Of a stretch of DNA of 38,266 bases, positions 1-7,559 are shown piece after piece. Positions within the stretch are counted from its first letter, which is position 1. Each line of letters opens with the position of its first letter. Position numbers and translations under genes: made by a program. This DNA comes from Candidatus Saccharimonadota bacterium (GTDB taxonomy: Bacteria; Patescibacteriota; Saccharimonadia; Saccharimonadales; UBA4665), in NCBI GenBank assembly GCA_018062785.1, contig JAGORO010000009.1, positions 1-38,266 of the forward strand, given 5' to 3'. The notes beneath the pieces were generated by a model that did no database searches, was not told the origin of the DNA, and worked only from the letters and a program-made list of their open reading frames with translations.

Positions 1-83
1 CGGTGCTTTTCTTTCTTGGCTCACCTCCGCCGAACCAGTAGTTTGCTACGCTCTCGCATCTGGTTATCATCCAATCCTAGAAC

Positions 84-122
84 AAAATAAAAGAGCCAAG
101 CTTTGCCTGACTCTTTTATTTT
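84..122 (-). terminator. Terminator of tRNA-Asn
   Basis: Perfect 12-bp inverted repeat (arms 84-95 and 111-122, AAAATAAAAGAG and its complement) with a 15-nt loop. It starts directly at the 3' end of the minus-strand tRNA-Asn. The distal arm is U-rich in the transcript, as in an intrinsic terminator. The A/T symmetry lets it act in both directions. Confidence 0.75.
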
Positions 123-196
123 GGCTCCGGAGACTGGATTCGAACCAGCGACCTGGGGATTAACAGTCCCTCGCTCTACCACTGAGCTACTCCGGA
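122..196 (-). tRNA. tRNA-Asn(GTT)
   Basis: The reverse complement folds as a complete cloverleaf. The acceptor arm TCCGGAG pairs with CTCCGGA, the D-arm begins GCTCAGTGGTAGAGC, the anticodon loop is CTGTTAA (anticodon GTT) and the T-arm carries GGTTCGAATCC. The 3' CCA is encoded. It reads asparagine codons. A terminator hairpin follows immediately. An AT-rich stretch upstream (TATCAT around 203-208) could hold its -10 box. Confidence 0.97.
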
Positions 197-394
197 ATAT
201 ATGATAAATCCTAGGGCAAAAACCTAAGAAAACATTGTGCTCCGGCGATCTTCCCGCGCACGCGAAACTCGCGCACTTACCAAGGAACACCGTCGGAGCG
301 TTAAAATATAAGGTACCTATTTCTTGCCCCGAAAAGAGATTGAAATACAAAACTTATTCTATCTGTTTTGAGGGGGGCTGTAAAGGGTCGACGG

Positions 395-2053
395 TTATTT
401 TCCGATTTGTACCGTTTCGCCGCCGACTTGCTTGGCAAAGTAGCTATCGTGAGAGATGTAAATGACGGCGCCGTGGTACTGCGCCAGAGCATCTTCGAGC
501 TCTTCGATGCTCGGTAGGTCGAGGTGGTTGGTTGGTTCGTCGAGCAGCAAGATACTAGGCTGATTGGCGAGCATGCGAATAAGTTGTAGCCGTGCCTTTT
601 GGCCACCACTCAGTTGGCTGACGAGCTTAGCGCCGTCGCTTATTGGGTCAAAGAGATACTCACCAAGCAACTGTTGGATTTTTTGATCGGTCACGTAGAC
701 ATCCTTTTCGCGGTACGATAGCTCGATAGCCGTATGGAGGCTCAGCGGCAGAAACCGTTCGGCGATTTCTTGCTCGTAGATACCGAGGGCGAGCTCTTTT
801 TCGGCGGAAAGCGTGCCGGCGAATAGTGTGGATGATAATTCGCCCTGACGGACTCGGGCCATGATCGCCTGCATAAGTGTCGTTTTGCCAGCACCATTGC
901 GCCCGTGCAGACGAATTCGTTCACCCTCGCGCACACTAAACGACATGCTTTCAAAGAGAGGTGTTTCGTCGTAGCCGAGGCTCAGCTCGTGCGCTTGCAC
1001 GAGGAGTCGCGAGGACTTCGTTGTTGCCGTACGGGCATCGAGTCGGATGTTTTTTGCTTTGTACTTTTGGTAGGCATTGGTCATTTTGGGGTCGAGCTCA
1101 TCGGCATTTGCGCGGTCGATCCAAAACGAAGGCTTCTCGGTGGTAGACAGCTTGGCTAGCTCGGCGGCAGCTTTCTCCTCTTGGGATTTGAAGCGCTTAA
1201 TTGTGCCTGGATCTCGAGATTTTTCTTTGAGCCTACGAAATCGTATAACATCCGCGGTTAGATTTTGGATGCGTCTTTGGGTTAGGTCGTACTCGTTAAC
1301 CTGCGCGGTTACCTGCCCGCGGTTGACACGAAGATACTGTTCGTAGTTGCCCTTAAACACGTGGGCACGCCCATCACGAATTTCGACGATTCGGTCTACT
1401 GCCGCCAAAACGTCGCGGTCGTGGGTGATGACGACAACTGCTTCGGGCGCTGCCTTAAACCAAGTGATGAATGCTTGCTTGGCGACATAATCCATGTGGT
1501 TGGTCGGCTCGTCTATCAGTGCAAGATGGCCGTTGGCGCGTTGGACTTTGATAAGTTCGATCATACGTTTTTGGCCGCCGCTTAGTTCGCTTAGGGTTGC
1601 GTCGAGTTTTGACGGGGGTAACTGATACGCCTCGAGCGCCTGACCCAATTCATCCTCAACCTGAAAATACCCGAGCTGTGTAAAGCGCTCGAGCGTGTCG
1701 CTATAGCGCTGAATCTTGACTGGGTCGTCACCCATTGTCGCTGGGTAGGTCGACAAAATGCGGTGCAATGCTGCAAACTCGGGTAGATCACCCTGAATGT
1801 ATTCGAGGACGGTTTTGTCCTCGTGGCCGTGATGCTCTTGGCGGCTGGCAATGACGACGATTCCCTTTTTGATCTTGACTTCGCCCTGAAAATCGATGTC
1901 GTCACCGGTGATCATATGGAGTAGCGTCGATTTGCCTGTGCCGTTTCGGCCGACTATGCCAAGTTTTTCGCCTGGCTGGATATCAAAACGCAAGTCGTCG
2001 TAGAGTGATTTGCTGCCGAATGATTTTTCGGTGATGTCGACAGATACAATCAT
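395..2053 (-). CDS. ABC-F family ATPase
   Basis: A 552-aa cytosolic protein with two ABC domains and no membrane segments, the ABC-F arrangement. Domain 1 has Walker A GRNGTGKST (35-43), signature LSGGQKRM and Walker B ALIDEPTNHMD. Domain 2 has GRNGAGKTT, LSGGQKARL and LLLDEPTNHLD. The charged inter-domain linker, which in the family probes the ribosomal P-site tRNA, lies around 240-330. Family members rescue stalled ribosomes, gate translation or protect against ribosome-targeting antibiotics; the sequence does not decide which. Its ATG overlaps the smpB stop (ATGA), so the two are probably translationally coupled. A weak hairpin (348-370) lies beyond the stop, with no clear terminator. Confidence 0.93.
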   Translation of the reverse strand: MIVSVDITEKSFGSKSLYDDLRFDIQPGEKLGIVGRNGTGKSTLLHMITGDDIDFQGEVKIKKGIVVIASRQEHHGHEDKTVLEYIQGDLPEFAALHRILSTYPATMGDDPVKIQRYSDTLERFTQLGYFQVEDELGQALEAYQLPPSKLDATLSELSGGQKRMIELIKVQRANGHLALIDEPTNHMDYVAKQAFITWFKAAPEAVVVITHDRDVLAAVDRIVEIRDGRAHVFKGNYEQYLRVNRGQVTAQVNEYDLTQRRIQNLTADVIRFRRLKEKSRDPGTIKRFKSQEEKAAAELAKLSTTEKPSFWIDRANADELDPKMTNAYQKYKAKNIRLDARTATTKSSRLLVQAHELSLGYDETPLFESMSFSVREGERIRLHGRNGAGKTTLMQAIMARVRQGELSSTLFAGTLSAEKELALGIYEQEIAERFLPLSLHTAIELSYREKDVYVTDQKIQQLLGEYLFDPISDGAKLVSQLSGGQKARLQLIRMLANQPSILLLDEPTNHLDLPSIEELEDALAQYHGAVIYISHDSYFAKQVGGETVQIGK

Positions 2054-2535
2054 CCAATTTTAATCTCTCGGCGTACGGTACGCTCCTGATCTTTCCGTTT
2101 GAGTGCCTCGCGCTTATCGTAGCGTTTCTTGCCCGTACCAACTGCAATGCGGAGCTTAATAAACCTGCCACGAGTCAAAATTTCGAGCGGCACGATCGTC
2201 CGGCCCTGAGATTTTGCCGCGATAAGCGCATCTATCTCGCGGCGGCGCGCCAGCAACTTGCGCGTACGGTCCTTACCGTCATCGCCAATCGGAATCCCTG
2301 TCGTGCCGTGAATGGTTGCGCCAATTAGATATAGTTCGCTGTCCTTTACGGCGACATACGCACCCTGTAACTGCCCGTGACCAAGCCGCAGCGACTTTGC
2401 CTCCATGCCGCTTAGCGCCATGCCCACCACCAAAGAATCACCCAGCGTATAATCATGCCGGGCGCGTCTGTTTTGGATGGTCTTAGACTGAGGCGTTTGT
2501 TTTTTGTGCGCCCGTCGTCCTGATTTTTTTGCCAT
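2050..2535 (-). CDS. smpB: SsrA-binding protein SmpB
   Basis: A 161-aa protein that binds tmRNA and delivers it to stalled ribosomes in trans-translation. Typical landmarks are NRRARHDY near the N-terminus, LVVGMALSGMEAKSLR, the central RTRKLLARRREI and GRTIVPLEILTRGRFIKLRIAVGTGKKRYDKRE, followed by the basic C-terminal tail that enters the mRNA channel. Length is normal for the family. The start follows an extended -10 box (TGCTACAAT) by only 7 nt, so the transcript is probably leaderless. The stop overlaps the ABC-F start by four bases. The tmRNA gene itself is not in this window. Confidence 0.97.
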   Translation of the reverse strand: MAKKSGRRAHKKQTPQSKTIQNRRARHDYTLGDSLVVGMALSGMEAKSLRLGHGQLQGAYVAVKDSELYLIGATIHGTTGIPIGDDGKDRTRKLLARRREIDALIAAKSQGRTIVPLEILTRGRFIKLRIAVGTGKKRYDKREALKRKDQERTVRREIKIG

Positions 2536-2542
2536 ATTACGT

Positions 2543-2551
2543 ATTGTAGCA
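2543..2551 (-). promoter_or_regulatory. Extended -10 promoter of smpB
   Basis: TGCTACAAT on the minus strand, 7 nt before the smpB ATG. The same 9-mer precedes the NDH-2 gene and the RNA at the right edge. No good -35 is visible, as expected of an extended -10 promoter. Confidence 0.6.
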
Positions 2552-2553
2552 GT

Positions 2554-2769
2554 CTATTGAGCAGTGGCCATATGATCTTGGAACGCCTTCGTAAGGCCAA
2601 CGAATGCAATGTGGCCAGATGGTACATGCCCTATCGGTAGGTTGGTAAGATTTTCAAGCGGATTTGGCAATGGTCTAGGCAGCTGCCATGCCAACTCTGC
2701 CTCCGCATTACTCAGAGCGGATAGCTCGGCATCCAAAAGGGGTAGAACATTTTCATGCTTTTTCTTCAT
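2554..2769 (-). CDS. Hypothetical 71-aa protein
   Basis: A short protein of unknown function. It begins with a basic stretch (MKKKHENV), then a predicted helix rich in Ala, Leu and Glu (about 9-30), then a Pro/Leu/Asn stretch (PRPLPNPLENLTNLP) and an amphipathic end. No Shine-Dalgarno is present, but a good promoter (TTGCTT, 16 nt, TATTAT) ends 6 nt before the ATG, supporting expression as a leaderless message. It lies 18 nt upstream of smpB on the same strand and could be co-transcribed, although smpB also has its own -10 box. No recognised domain. The promoter placement is the main reason to believe the gene is real. Confidence 0.5.
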   Translation of the reverse strand: MKKKHENVLPLLDAELSALSNAEAELAWQLPRPLPNPLENLTNLPIGHVPSGHIAFVGLTKAFQDHMATAQ

Positions 2770-2775
2770 ACGAAT

Positions 2776-2803
2776 ATAATACTATAAAAATACCATTAAG
2801 CAA
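2776..2803 (-). promoter_or_regulatory. Promoter of the 71-aa gene
   Basis: -35 TTGCTT (2798-2803), 16-nt spacer, -10 TATTAT (2776-2781) on the minus strand. It ends 6 nt before the ATG at 2769, so transcription should begin at or next to the start codon. Confidence 0.6.
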
Positions 2804-2880
2804 AGGGGACTATGTATAACGAAATAATATTGAACAATATGTAATTATCTGAAAAAATATATATCTATGGAGACTAGGTG

Positions 2881-4599
2881 ATGTCTGAGATCATACATAC
2901 CTTGCTGAGTAAGCAGGAGGATAGCTACTGTGAGCCGCCTCGTATTGTGCTAGGACAGTTTGAACGAACGGGATCAACATTTTTGCTTGATGATTATGAA
3001 AAAAGTAAACTTGTTCACAATGAACCATACAAACAATTGGTGCCAAAAACATGGCCTATCGCTAGAGATTATGCCGGAAAACTTGTTAGCGTTGATGACT
3101 TTTTTGTATCAAAAGACATTAACCCACTAGGCAAGCTATGGTTAAAAAACTTTGCTATCTCCAAATATAGCCCCAAAGAAGAAATCGTTAAAGAAACAAA
3201 TCTATACTTTGCACTCCCCCAGTTCCTGTCTCTTTTTCCATATAGAAATGTTGAATTGCTCACCAGAAACCCACTGGGCATTATCGGTTCATTCCGTAGA
3301 AATAACTTATTTCATCACTGGAACTACAAAGAAGTCGTACATACCTTGGATGTGCAACGAGATCACATGAGAGACGGAGAAAGATTCAAAAAATTTATTG
3401 AACAGGGAGGTACTTGGGAGCAGCAGCTTATGTGGCTAATAGGCATGAATGCCGTTTTGTTATCGACTGCGCTTACCGACGAACATGTATCTCTCACGAA
3501 ATACGACGACATAATTAAGCGTGCTGATGATGGGCTATCCATGGAAAGAGACGAGTCTTCAATTTTTGGTACAAAATTCAGAAAGACGTATGATGACTTT
3601 GACCTTCGATTTACTGATTCAGAAATCTCATTACTAAGAAAAACAGGTCGGGAGTGTCTTGCGTATATAAAAAAGGAGTTTGACGCAAGAGAGCTTCGTT
3701 TTGCAGATGAACTTTACGGAGATTATCTGAATACCGACTTTATACGGACCCAAGAACAAAAAGTAAGGTACATGGCAGGAAGCAATAGAAGCACCGAAGA
3801 ACATGAGATAAAACCAGTAGTATCTGCACTGCCTGAAATACCAGAAATGCTATCATTGAAGGCCGGCCAAAATATATTGTGGTCGAAATCTCTGGTCACA
3901 AACAAGCTTATGAGCAACACACTACAGGGGCTTCTAGAGGCAGGCTTCCCGACAGAGAGCCTATATTTACTTATAAGACCAAACATGCCAGCTCAACGGG
4001 GTGGAAGAATGATGCTCGATGAACACACGAACCAACTCGTAACCGTAGAAGGTTTCGAGGAACATCCGGCTTACTGGATTACCTGGCTTGGAGCAGCTGT
4101 TGTCGCGCTGCGTACAGGGCTGTCTCTTCCTTATCTTTCACAATGGTTAGAGGTTAGCGCGTCAGTAATACCTAACGATGCTTCTGTTGCAAATCATTCC
4201 TATGCGCACGACGATGTAGCCCCCACCGGCAATTTGCACGCAGATAATATTCCGACAGATTTTTTTGGAAATCTTAAGATATGGTGTAAAGATTGGCAGG
4301 ATGTCGGTCAAAATAAGGCACTTGCTGGTATATCATGGAAGCATAATTATTTTCCAGATTATAACCCCATAAGTGCAAAGTCCTATATGACGAATTCTCG
4401 TGTCATAGGTGCGAGACTGGTTTGTTGCAAGGAGTGTGGTCCTAGTACTTATTTGACGCCAAGACAAATCGTAGACATATATTATCAAGCTGAAAAGATC
4501 GCTCAAGAATCCACTGTCAACAACAGAGAAGATTTGAACGCGCTAAACGGTGTCATAGGAGGGCTTTTTGCTGAAAGCCGAGGTTGCGAACACCTCTAA
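2881..4599 (+). CDS. Sulfotransferase-like / FGE-like fusion protein
   Basis: A 572-aa protein with no signal peptide, apparently two domains. Residues 1-290 resemble a P-loop sulfotransferase: LGQFERTGSTFLL (24-36) fits the 5'-phosphosulfate loop, and TRNPLGIIGSFRRNN fits the 3'-phosphate-binding segment. Residues about 330-520 resemble the formylglycine-generating-enzyme (FGE) sulfatase/C-type-lectin fold: VEGFEEHPAYWITWLG, GLSLPYLSQW, FFGNLKIWCKDW, AGISW and SRVIGARLVC occur in FGE order, with a CCKEC cluster at about 515-519. No substrate can be assigned. GGAG 8 nt before the ATG at 2881 favours that start over GTG 2878. The gene is visibly more AT-rich than the respiratory genes. Its last 57 nt overlap the convergent kinase gene. 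Both domain calls rest on motif order only. Confidence 0.8.
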   Translation: MSEIIHTLLSKQEDSYCEPPRIVLGQFERTGSTFLLDDYEKSKLVHNEPYKQLVPKTWPIARDYAGKLVSVDDFFVSKDINPLGKLWLKNFAISKYSPKEEIVKETNLYFALPQFLSLFPYRNVELLTRNPLGIIGSFRRNNLFHHWNYKEVVHTLDVQRDHMRDGERFKKFIEQGGTWEQQLMWLIGMNAVLLSTALTDEHVSLTKYDDIIKRADDGLSMERDESSIFGTKFRKTYDDFDLRFTDSEISLLRKTGRECLAYIKKEFDARELRFADELYGDYLNTDFIRTQEQKVRYMAGSNRSTEEHEIKPVVSALPEIPEMLSLKAGQNILWSKSLVTNKLMSNTLQGLLEAGFPTESLYLLIRPNMPAQRGGRMMLDEHTNQLVTVEGFEEHPAYWITWLGAAVVALRTGLSLPYLSQWLEVSASVIPNDASVANHSYAHDDVAPTGNLHADNIPTDFFGNLKIWCKDWQDVGQNKALAGISWKHNYFPDYNPISAKSYMTNSRVIGARLVCCKECGPSTYLTPRQIVDIYYQAEKIAQESTVNNREDLNALNGVIGGLFAESRGCEHL

Positions 4600-5121
4600 A
4601 ATTTTGTTTGAAGTTTCCTGAGGACTCATAGCTTCGTTGGCTACGTGGATGCATGGCAGCATTTTGTACAGCTGTTTTAGAGCTAAATCTTCAGCTCTAC
4701 ATATAACCGCTAACTCCTCGGCCGTGGAGATAGTGGGCTTGCTTTCCCCATCTATTCTTCCCTGTTGCATTCGATATATTCTTTCCGGAAGCGAGACGTG
4801 TAGAACAACTGGTATAAAACCAATCCTTGAATATTCCTGTGCAATTTTAGGTGCACGAACACCCTCTATGGCGAGTGGTTTTACCCTGGCGCCATTTGCA
4901 AGCATAAAAAGTGGACCAAACTTTGCAACAAGAGCTTGCTTATGTGCATAGATCTCTGATCTTGTGAAAGTATTTTGGTGCGGATTAAGAGATCTCAGGC
5001 TTTCTAGAAGGTAATTACCGCTATGTATTGTTTCGTAACCATGATGCGAAGCTAATGATTGTGTGACTTCAGTTTTCCCCGAGAAAGAGTTCCCCATAAT
5101 TATCAAATCAGGCTTCGTCAT
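4543..5121 (-). CDS. P-loop nucleotide kinase-like protein
   Basis: A 192-aa protein with a clear Walker A at the N-terminus (GNSFSGKT, 10-17) after a hydrophobic strand, like small AAA_18-type or nucleoside/shikimate-type kinases. Further on, VVLHVSLPERIYRMQQGRIDGE looks like a kinase lid region rich in Arg. The phosphate acceptor is unknown. It starts 6 nt after a TATAAT box with no Shine-Dalgarno, so it is probably leaderless. It is divergent from the NUDIX gene (44 bp apart) and runs convergently into the fusion gene with a 57-nt overlap. The grouping suggests a shared nucleotide-related role, but this is inference. Confidence 0.8.
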   Translation of the reverse strand: MTKPDLIIMGNSFSGKTEVTQSLASHHGYETIHSGNYLLESLRSLNPHQNTFTRSEIYAHKQALVAKFGPLFMLANGARVKPLAIEGVRAPKIAQEYSRIGFIPVVLHVSLPERIYRMQQGRIDGESKPTISTAEELAVICRAEDLALKQLYKMLPCIHVANEAMSPQETSNKILEVFATSAFSKKPSYDTV

Positions 5122-5127
5122 TACGCA

Positions 5128-5133
5128 ATTATA
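5128..5133 (-). promoter_or_regulatory. -10 box of the kinase gene
   Basis: TATAAT on the minus strand, 6 nt before the ATG at 5121. It predicts a leaderless mRNA. It faces the NUDIX -10 box in a 44-bp divergent intergenic region. Confidence 0.55.
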
Positions 5134-5153
5134 TAATAAAATGCAGCATATGG

Positions 5154-5159
5154 TATAGT
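5154..5159 (+). promoter_or_regulatory. -10 box of the NUDIX gene
   Basis: TATAGT followed by 6 nt and the ATG at 5166, with no Shine-Dalgarno sequence. It predicts a leaderless mRNA. Confidence 0.5.
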
Positions 5160-5165
5160 TGGGTC

Positions 5166-5597
5166 ATGATAATTCGAGTAGCGTGTGTCTGTATTAAAAA
5201 TGATAAGCTGCTTGTTGTTGAGCAGGGTATCGGGGAGCGCGCGTGGTCTCTTCCCGGCGGTAAGGTTGAGGAAAAAGAACGTTTACACGAAGCATTAACC
5301 CGTGAAGTAAGAGAAGAAACAGGATTGCATGTTACCCCGGGAAAGTTACTATATGTCGGCGAAAGAGTTCGTGGCAATGACATTCTTCTCCATATAACTT
5401 TTTTGGCCGAATATAAGGCGGGTAAAGTGGGCGAAAATACAAACCTAAATGCCAACGAACAAATCAAATCAACGACGTTCATGCCTATCTCGGACTTAGA
5501 GAAAAATGGCTGGTCAGCAGATTTTGTGGATAGAATCCGGACTGGGTTTATAGATGGTGGGAAATATGTTCATAATATCGAAGACATCGGTCTTTAA
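5166..5597 (+). CDS. NUDIX hydrolase
   Basis: A 143-aa protein with an intact Nudix box: G32, E38, then R46-E-V-R-E-E-T-G53-L, matching GX5EX7REUXEEXGU, so metal-dependent cleavage of a nucleoside-diphosphate-linked substrate is expected. The preceding strand and AWSLPGG loop are also typical. Overall it resembles MutT-like or 8-oxo-dGTPase family members, but the substrate cannot be read from sequence. Length is normal. The start follows a TATAGT box by 6 nt. It is divergent from the P-loop kinase. It may belong with the fusion gene and kinase as an accessory island. Confidence 0.92.
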   Translation: MIIRVACVCIKNDKLLVVEQGIGERAWSLPGGKVEEKERLHEALTREVREETGLHVTPGKLLYVGERVRGNDILLHITFLAEYKAGKVGENTNLNANEQIKSTTFMPISDLEKNGWSADFVDRIRTGFIDGGKYVHNIEDIGL

Positions 5598-5714
5598 ATA
5601 ACAGCCTACAGATAAGATACAAGCCTATAGGCCCTGCAGCCTTCCCTTAGATGTGATAAAAATTTAGCAAAGGTGGTGAGTCATTACGTAGAATTAGCAA
5701 ACTATTAACAAATA

Positions 5715-5723
5715 TGCTATAAT
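5715..5723 (+). promoter_or_regulatory. Extended -10 promoter of the GNAT gene
   Basis: TGCTATAAT, 7 nt before the ATG at 5731. It is one base from the TGCTACAAT boxes found elsewhere in the window and predicts a leaderless mRNA. Nothing else was recognised in the gap 5598-5730. Confidence 0.6.
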
Positions 5724-5730
5724 ATACACA

Positions 5731-6180
5731 ATGAGTACCGAAAACAGTCAAGACTTGTGCTTCGTTGCCAACGGAATTCCGGTAGAGATTCGAGAGTTAG
5801 ATATACATGGTCGTGACGGACAATTTTATGACCCTGCGTGCGCAATAATGCAAGAGGCATTTGACTTAAGCCCAGACGAAATAGAAATCAGCATTGATAA
5901 CACGCGAAGACAAGTCTTTGGACGCGTGGAGCAAAATGAGCTGGTAAGCGTCGCTCTGGTGTCGCTCGTCGGCGAAAACGCTATCATTTCTTACCTTGCA
6001 ACAGCAGATCACCTTCGAGGTCAGAGTCGGGGCTCATCTCTTCTCAAGGGATTTGAAACCATATGTCGACAGCGCCAGATCGAAACCGTTTCACTGTACT
6101 GCAAGGACGAGAATCGCTACGATTTCTACGCCAGACACGGCTATACCCAAGTCGGCGATTCCTTCCGCAAAAGCCTGTAG
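5731..6180 (+). CDS. GNAT family N-acetyltransferase
   Basis: A 149-aa protein with the GNAT core: strand 4 AIISYLATADHLRGQSRGSSLLKGFE (84-109) contains the acetyl-CoA pyrophosphate loop, here RGQSRGSS, with Ser in place of the usual last Gly/Ala. SLYCKDENRYDFYARHGYTQVG near the end is the typical C-terminal 'N..a..fYer.GF' segment. It should transfer an acyl group from CoA to an amine; the acceptor is unknown. No Shine-Dalgarno is present, and the start lies 7 nt after an extended -10 box. The 216-bp convergent gap downstream (6181-6396) holds only a small TCGAC/GTCGA hairpin and no recognised gene. Confidence 0.85.
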   Translation: MSTENSQDLCFVANGIPVEIRELDIHGRDGQFYDPACAIMQEAFDLSPDEIEISIDNTRRQVFGRVEQNELVSVALVSLVGENAIISYLATADHLRGQSRGSSLLKGFETICRQRQIETVSLYCKDENRYDFYARHGYTQVGDSFRKSL

Positions 6181-6396
6181 GCCATCACAGTAACGCAGAT
6201 AACAGAGGCTCTGACCGGACTCCTGAACGCATAGGACACCCTACCCAGTACAGTAAACCTTGTAATAGTCCTTGGCGATTCACTGATTTCTCATCGACAT
6301 TGGTCGATAAATCCATACGGTGGCTGGCAACCCGATAGGTATCTAGCTTTATGTGGTGCAGCGGCGGCAACGCCTCTTGTAAACTACAAAAAGTAA

Positions 6397-7320
6397 CTAT
6401 TTGAGTGATTTTTTAACTGCATCCCAGATGGCTTTGTTGGCCTTACCATCTTGCTGATACCGCCAGTACCACCACTCACTACCCCAAAGGTCTATTGGGT
6501 AGGCATTGATGCTTTTTGCCCAGGCAATGTTTTGCCGAATACGAGCTACGTCCATTGATTTTGCCTGCTCTTCTCGGCTCATCTTCCAGATTCCTTCTGG
6601 GCCCCAAGGTTCGCACTGGAGTTCATGAATAAATACCGGTTTTCGCCAAATAAGCCAAATGAGCCTCTTGCGAAAGCGGTGTAGCCAGGGCCGCTGGATG
6701 GTTTGGTGGTACGCCCCTTTCTGATACATGACGGTGTATACGCTAAACCCTACCATATCGGGAATGGGGCCAATCAGCGGTACGCCCCAGCCGTTGCTGG
6801 TACTCATAGCAATAGGCCGTTCTGGATCGAGTAGCTGGATGTGCTCATACTCGCGCTTTAGGCGGTCATTATCGATGTCGATGAGTTCGCCAAAATTACT
6901 CAGCAGCGCCTCGTTTTCGAGCTGGTAGCTCATAATATTCTTGTACTTTCGGACGTGCTTAACCGTAACATCGATGTACTCGAGTAATGCTGCCGCTCGA
7001 GCCTCGCCACTGATGTCTTGTGCCCATTTTGGCCAATGGTACTCCGGCCAGCGAGGCTGCTTGACGCCCAAGCAAAGCGTCACGCTGCCACCAGTTTTTT
7101 CCACCATGCGAATTTGCCAATCCAATTCGCGGAAGTCATAAGAACCTTGCTCTTTTTCGTGCTCGTTCCAATAGCTCATCACTCGGAATCTTCGCCAGCC
7201 CTGGTCGAGCAGCCACCGCAGACAATCTTTGGGATCAATGCCCATGTTGCGACACTGCTTAAGGCTAAAACTTACCCCCCATTTCTCGGGGTCAATTGCA
7301 TTCGTGTTAGGTACGCTCAT
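6397..7320 (-). CDS. Clan-A-like glycoside hydrolase, cytosolic
   Basis: A 307-aa protein that reads as a TIM-barrel glycosidase of the clan A type (GH5/GH39/GH42-like). MSYQLENEALL puts a likely acid/base at E137 after N136, and VFIHELQCEPWG puts a likely nucleophile at E233. Aromatic-rich segments (QPRWPEYHWPKW, WGSEWWYWRY) suit a sugar-binding cleft. There is no signal peptide or anchor, unlike the paralogue at 7560-8678, with which it shares order and motifs (SYW, YDF.ELDWQ, QPRWPE, YQLENE, IHELQ.EPW, DLWG.E.WY). The family number is not assignable. The ATG follows a TATTAT -10 box by 7 nt, so it is probably leaderless. Confidence 0.82.
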   Translation of the reverse strand: MSVPNTNAIDPEKWGVSFSLKQCRNMGIDPKDCLRWLLDQGWRRFRVMSYWNEHEKEQGSYDFRELDWQIRMVEKTGGSVTLCLGVKQPRWPEYHWPKWAQDISGEARAAALLEYIDVTVKHVRKYKNIMSYQLENEALLSNFGELIDIDNDRLKREYEHIQLLDPERPIAMSTSNGWGVPLIGPIPDMVGFSVYTVMYQKGAYHQTIQRPWLHRFRKRLIWLIWRKPVFIHELQCEPWGPEGIWKMSREEQAKSMDVARIRQNIAWAKSINAYPIDLWGSEWWYWRYQQDGKANKAIWDAVKKSLK

Positions 7321-7327
7321 TGCAAAA

Positions 7328-7333
7328 ATAATA
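7328..7333 (-). promoter_or_regulatory. -10 box of the cytosolic glycosidase gene
   Basis: TATTAT on the minus strand, 7 nt before the ATG at 7320. No Shine-Dalgarno lies in the leader. Confidence 0.5.
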
Positions 7334-7357
7334 ACAGATTTCTTAAGTTTTGAGCGT

Positions 7358-7363
7358 TAAAAT
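7358..7363 (+). promoter_or_regulatory. -10 box of the 45-aa gene
   Basis: TAAAAT followed by 6 nt (GTTTAT) and ATG at 7370. The spacing is the same as at the other leaderless genes here. Confidence 0.4.
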
Positions 7364-7369
7364 GTTTAT

Positions 7370-7507
7370 ATGACAGAGCTGGAGTTAGAGCAAATTAAAC
7401 CTGCAATCAGTGAGGTTTTTACGGATATTCGGGTCGAGATGGAGTATGAATCGTGGCGTCGTTCGGAGGCTGCATTTGAAGATGTTTGGCGAGAAGTCTA
7501 TGGATAA
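7370..7507 (+). CDS. Small acidic 45-aa protein
   Basis: A short reading frame starting at ATG 7370 and ending with TAA at 7505-7507, lying between the two glycosidase genes on the opposite strand. The product (MTELELEQIKPAISEVF...EVYG) is rich in Glu, Trp and Arg and likely forms one or two amphipathic helices. No domain is recognised. Support for a real gene: it fills the only gap between the paralogues, it does not overlap either, its composition is protein-like, and a TAAAAT box sits 6 nt before the ATG as at other genes. It could be a regulator or a chance frame. Confidence 0.45.
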   Translation: MTELELEQIKPAISEVFTDIRVEMEYESWRRSEAAFEDVWREVYG

Positions 7508-7559
7508 CCTAGCCTCTAATGACAGTAATGTAGTAAAGTCGGATCACGCTGGCTATGTA

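Noticed and set aside
21-350. Reading frame across the tRNA-Asn locus
   Set aside because: It runs straight through the tRNA and its terminator and has no protein-like composition.
348-370. CAAAAC/GTTTTG hairpin after the ABC-F gene as terminator
   Set aside because: The stem is only 6 bp and AT-rich and the following T-run is interrupted. Too weak to annotate.
4330-4440. Variable region of a diversity-generating retroelement in the FGE-like domain
   Set aside because: The fold type fits, but there is no reverse transcriptase or template repeat in the window and no run of AAY codons.
6185-6370. Small minus-strand frame in the GNAT-glycosidase gap
   Set aside because: No promoter or ribosome binding site and no recognisable segment. 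The gap appears non-coding.
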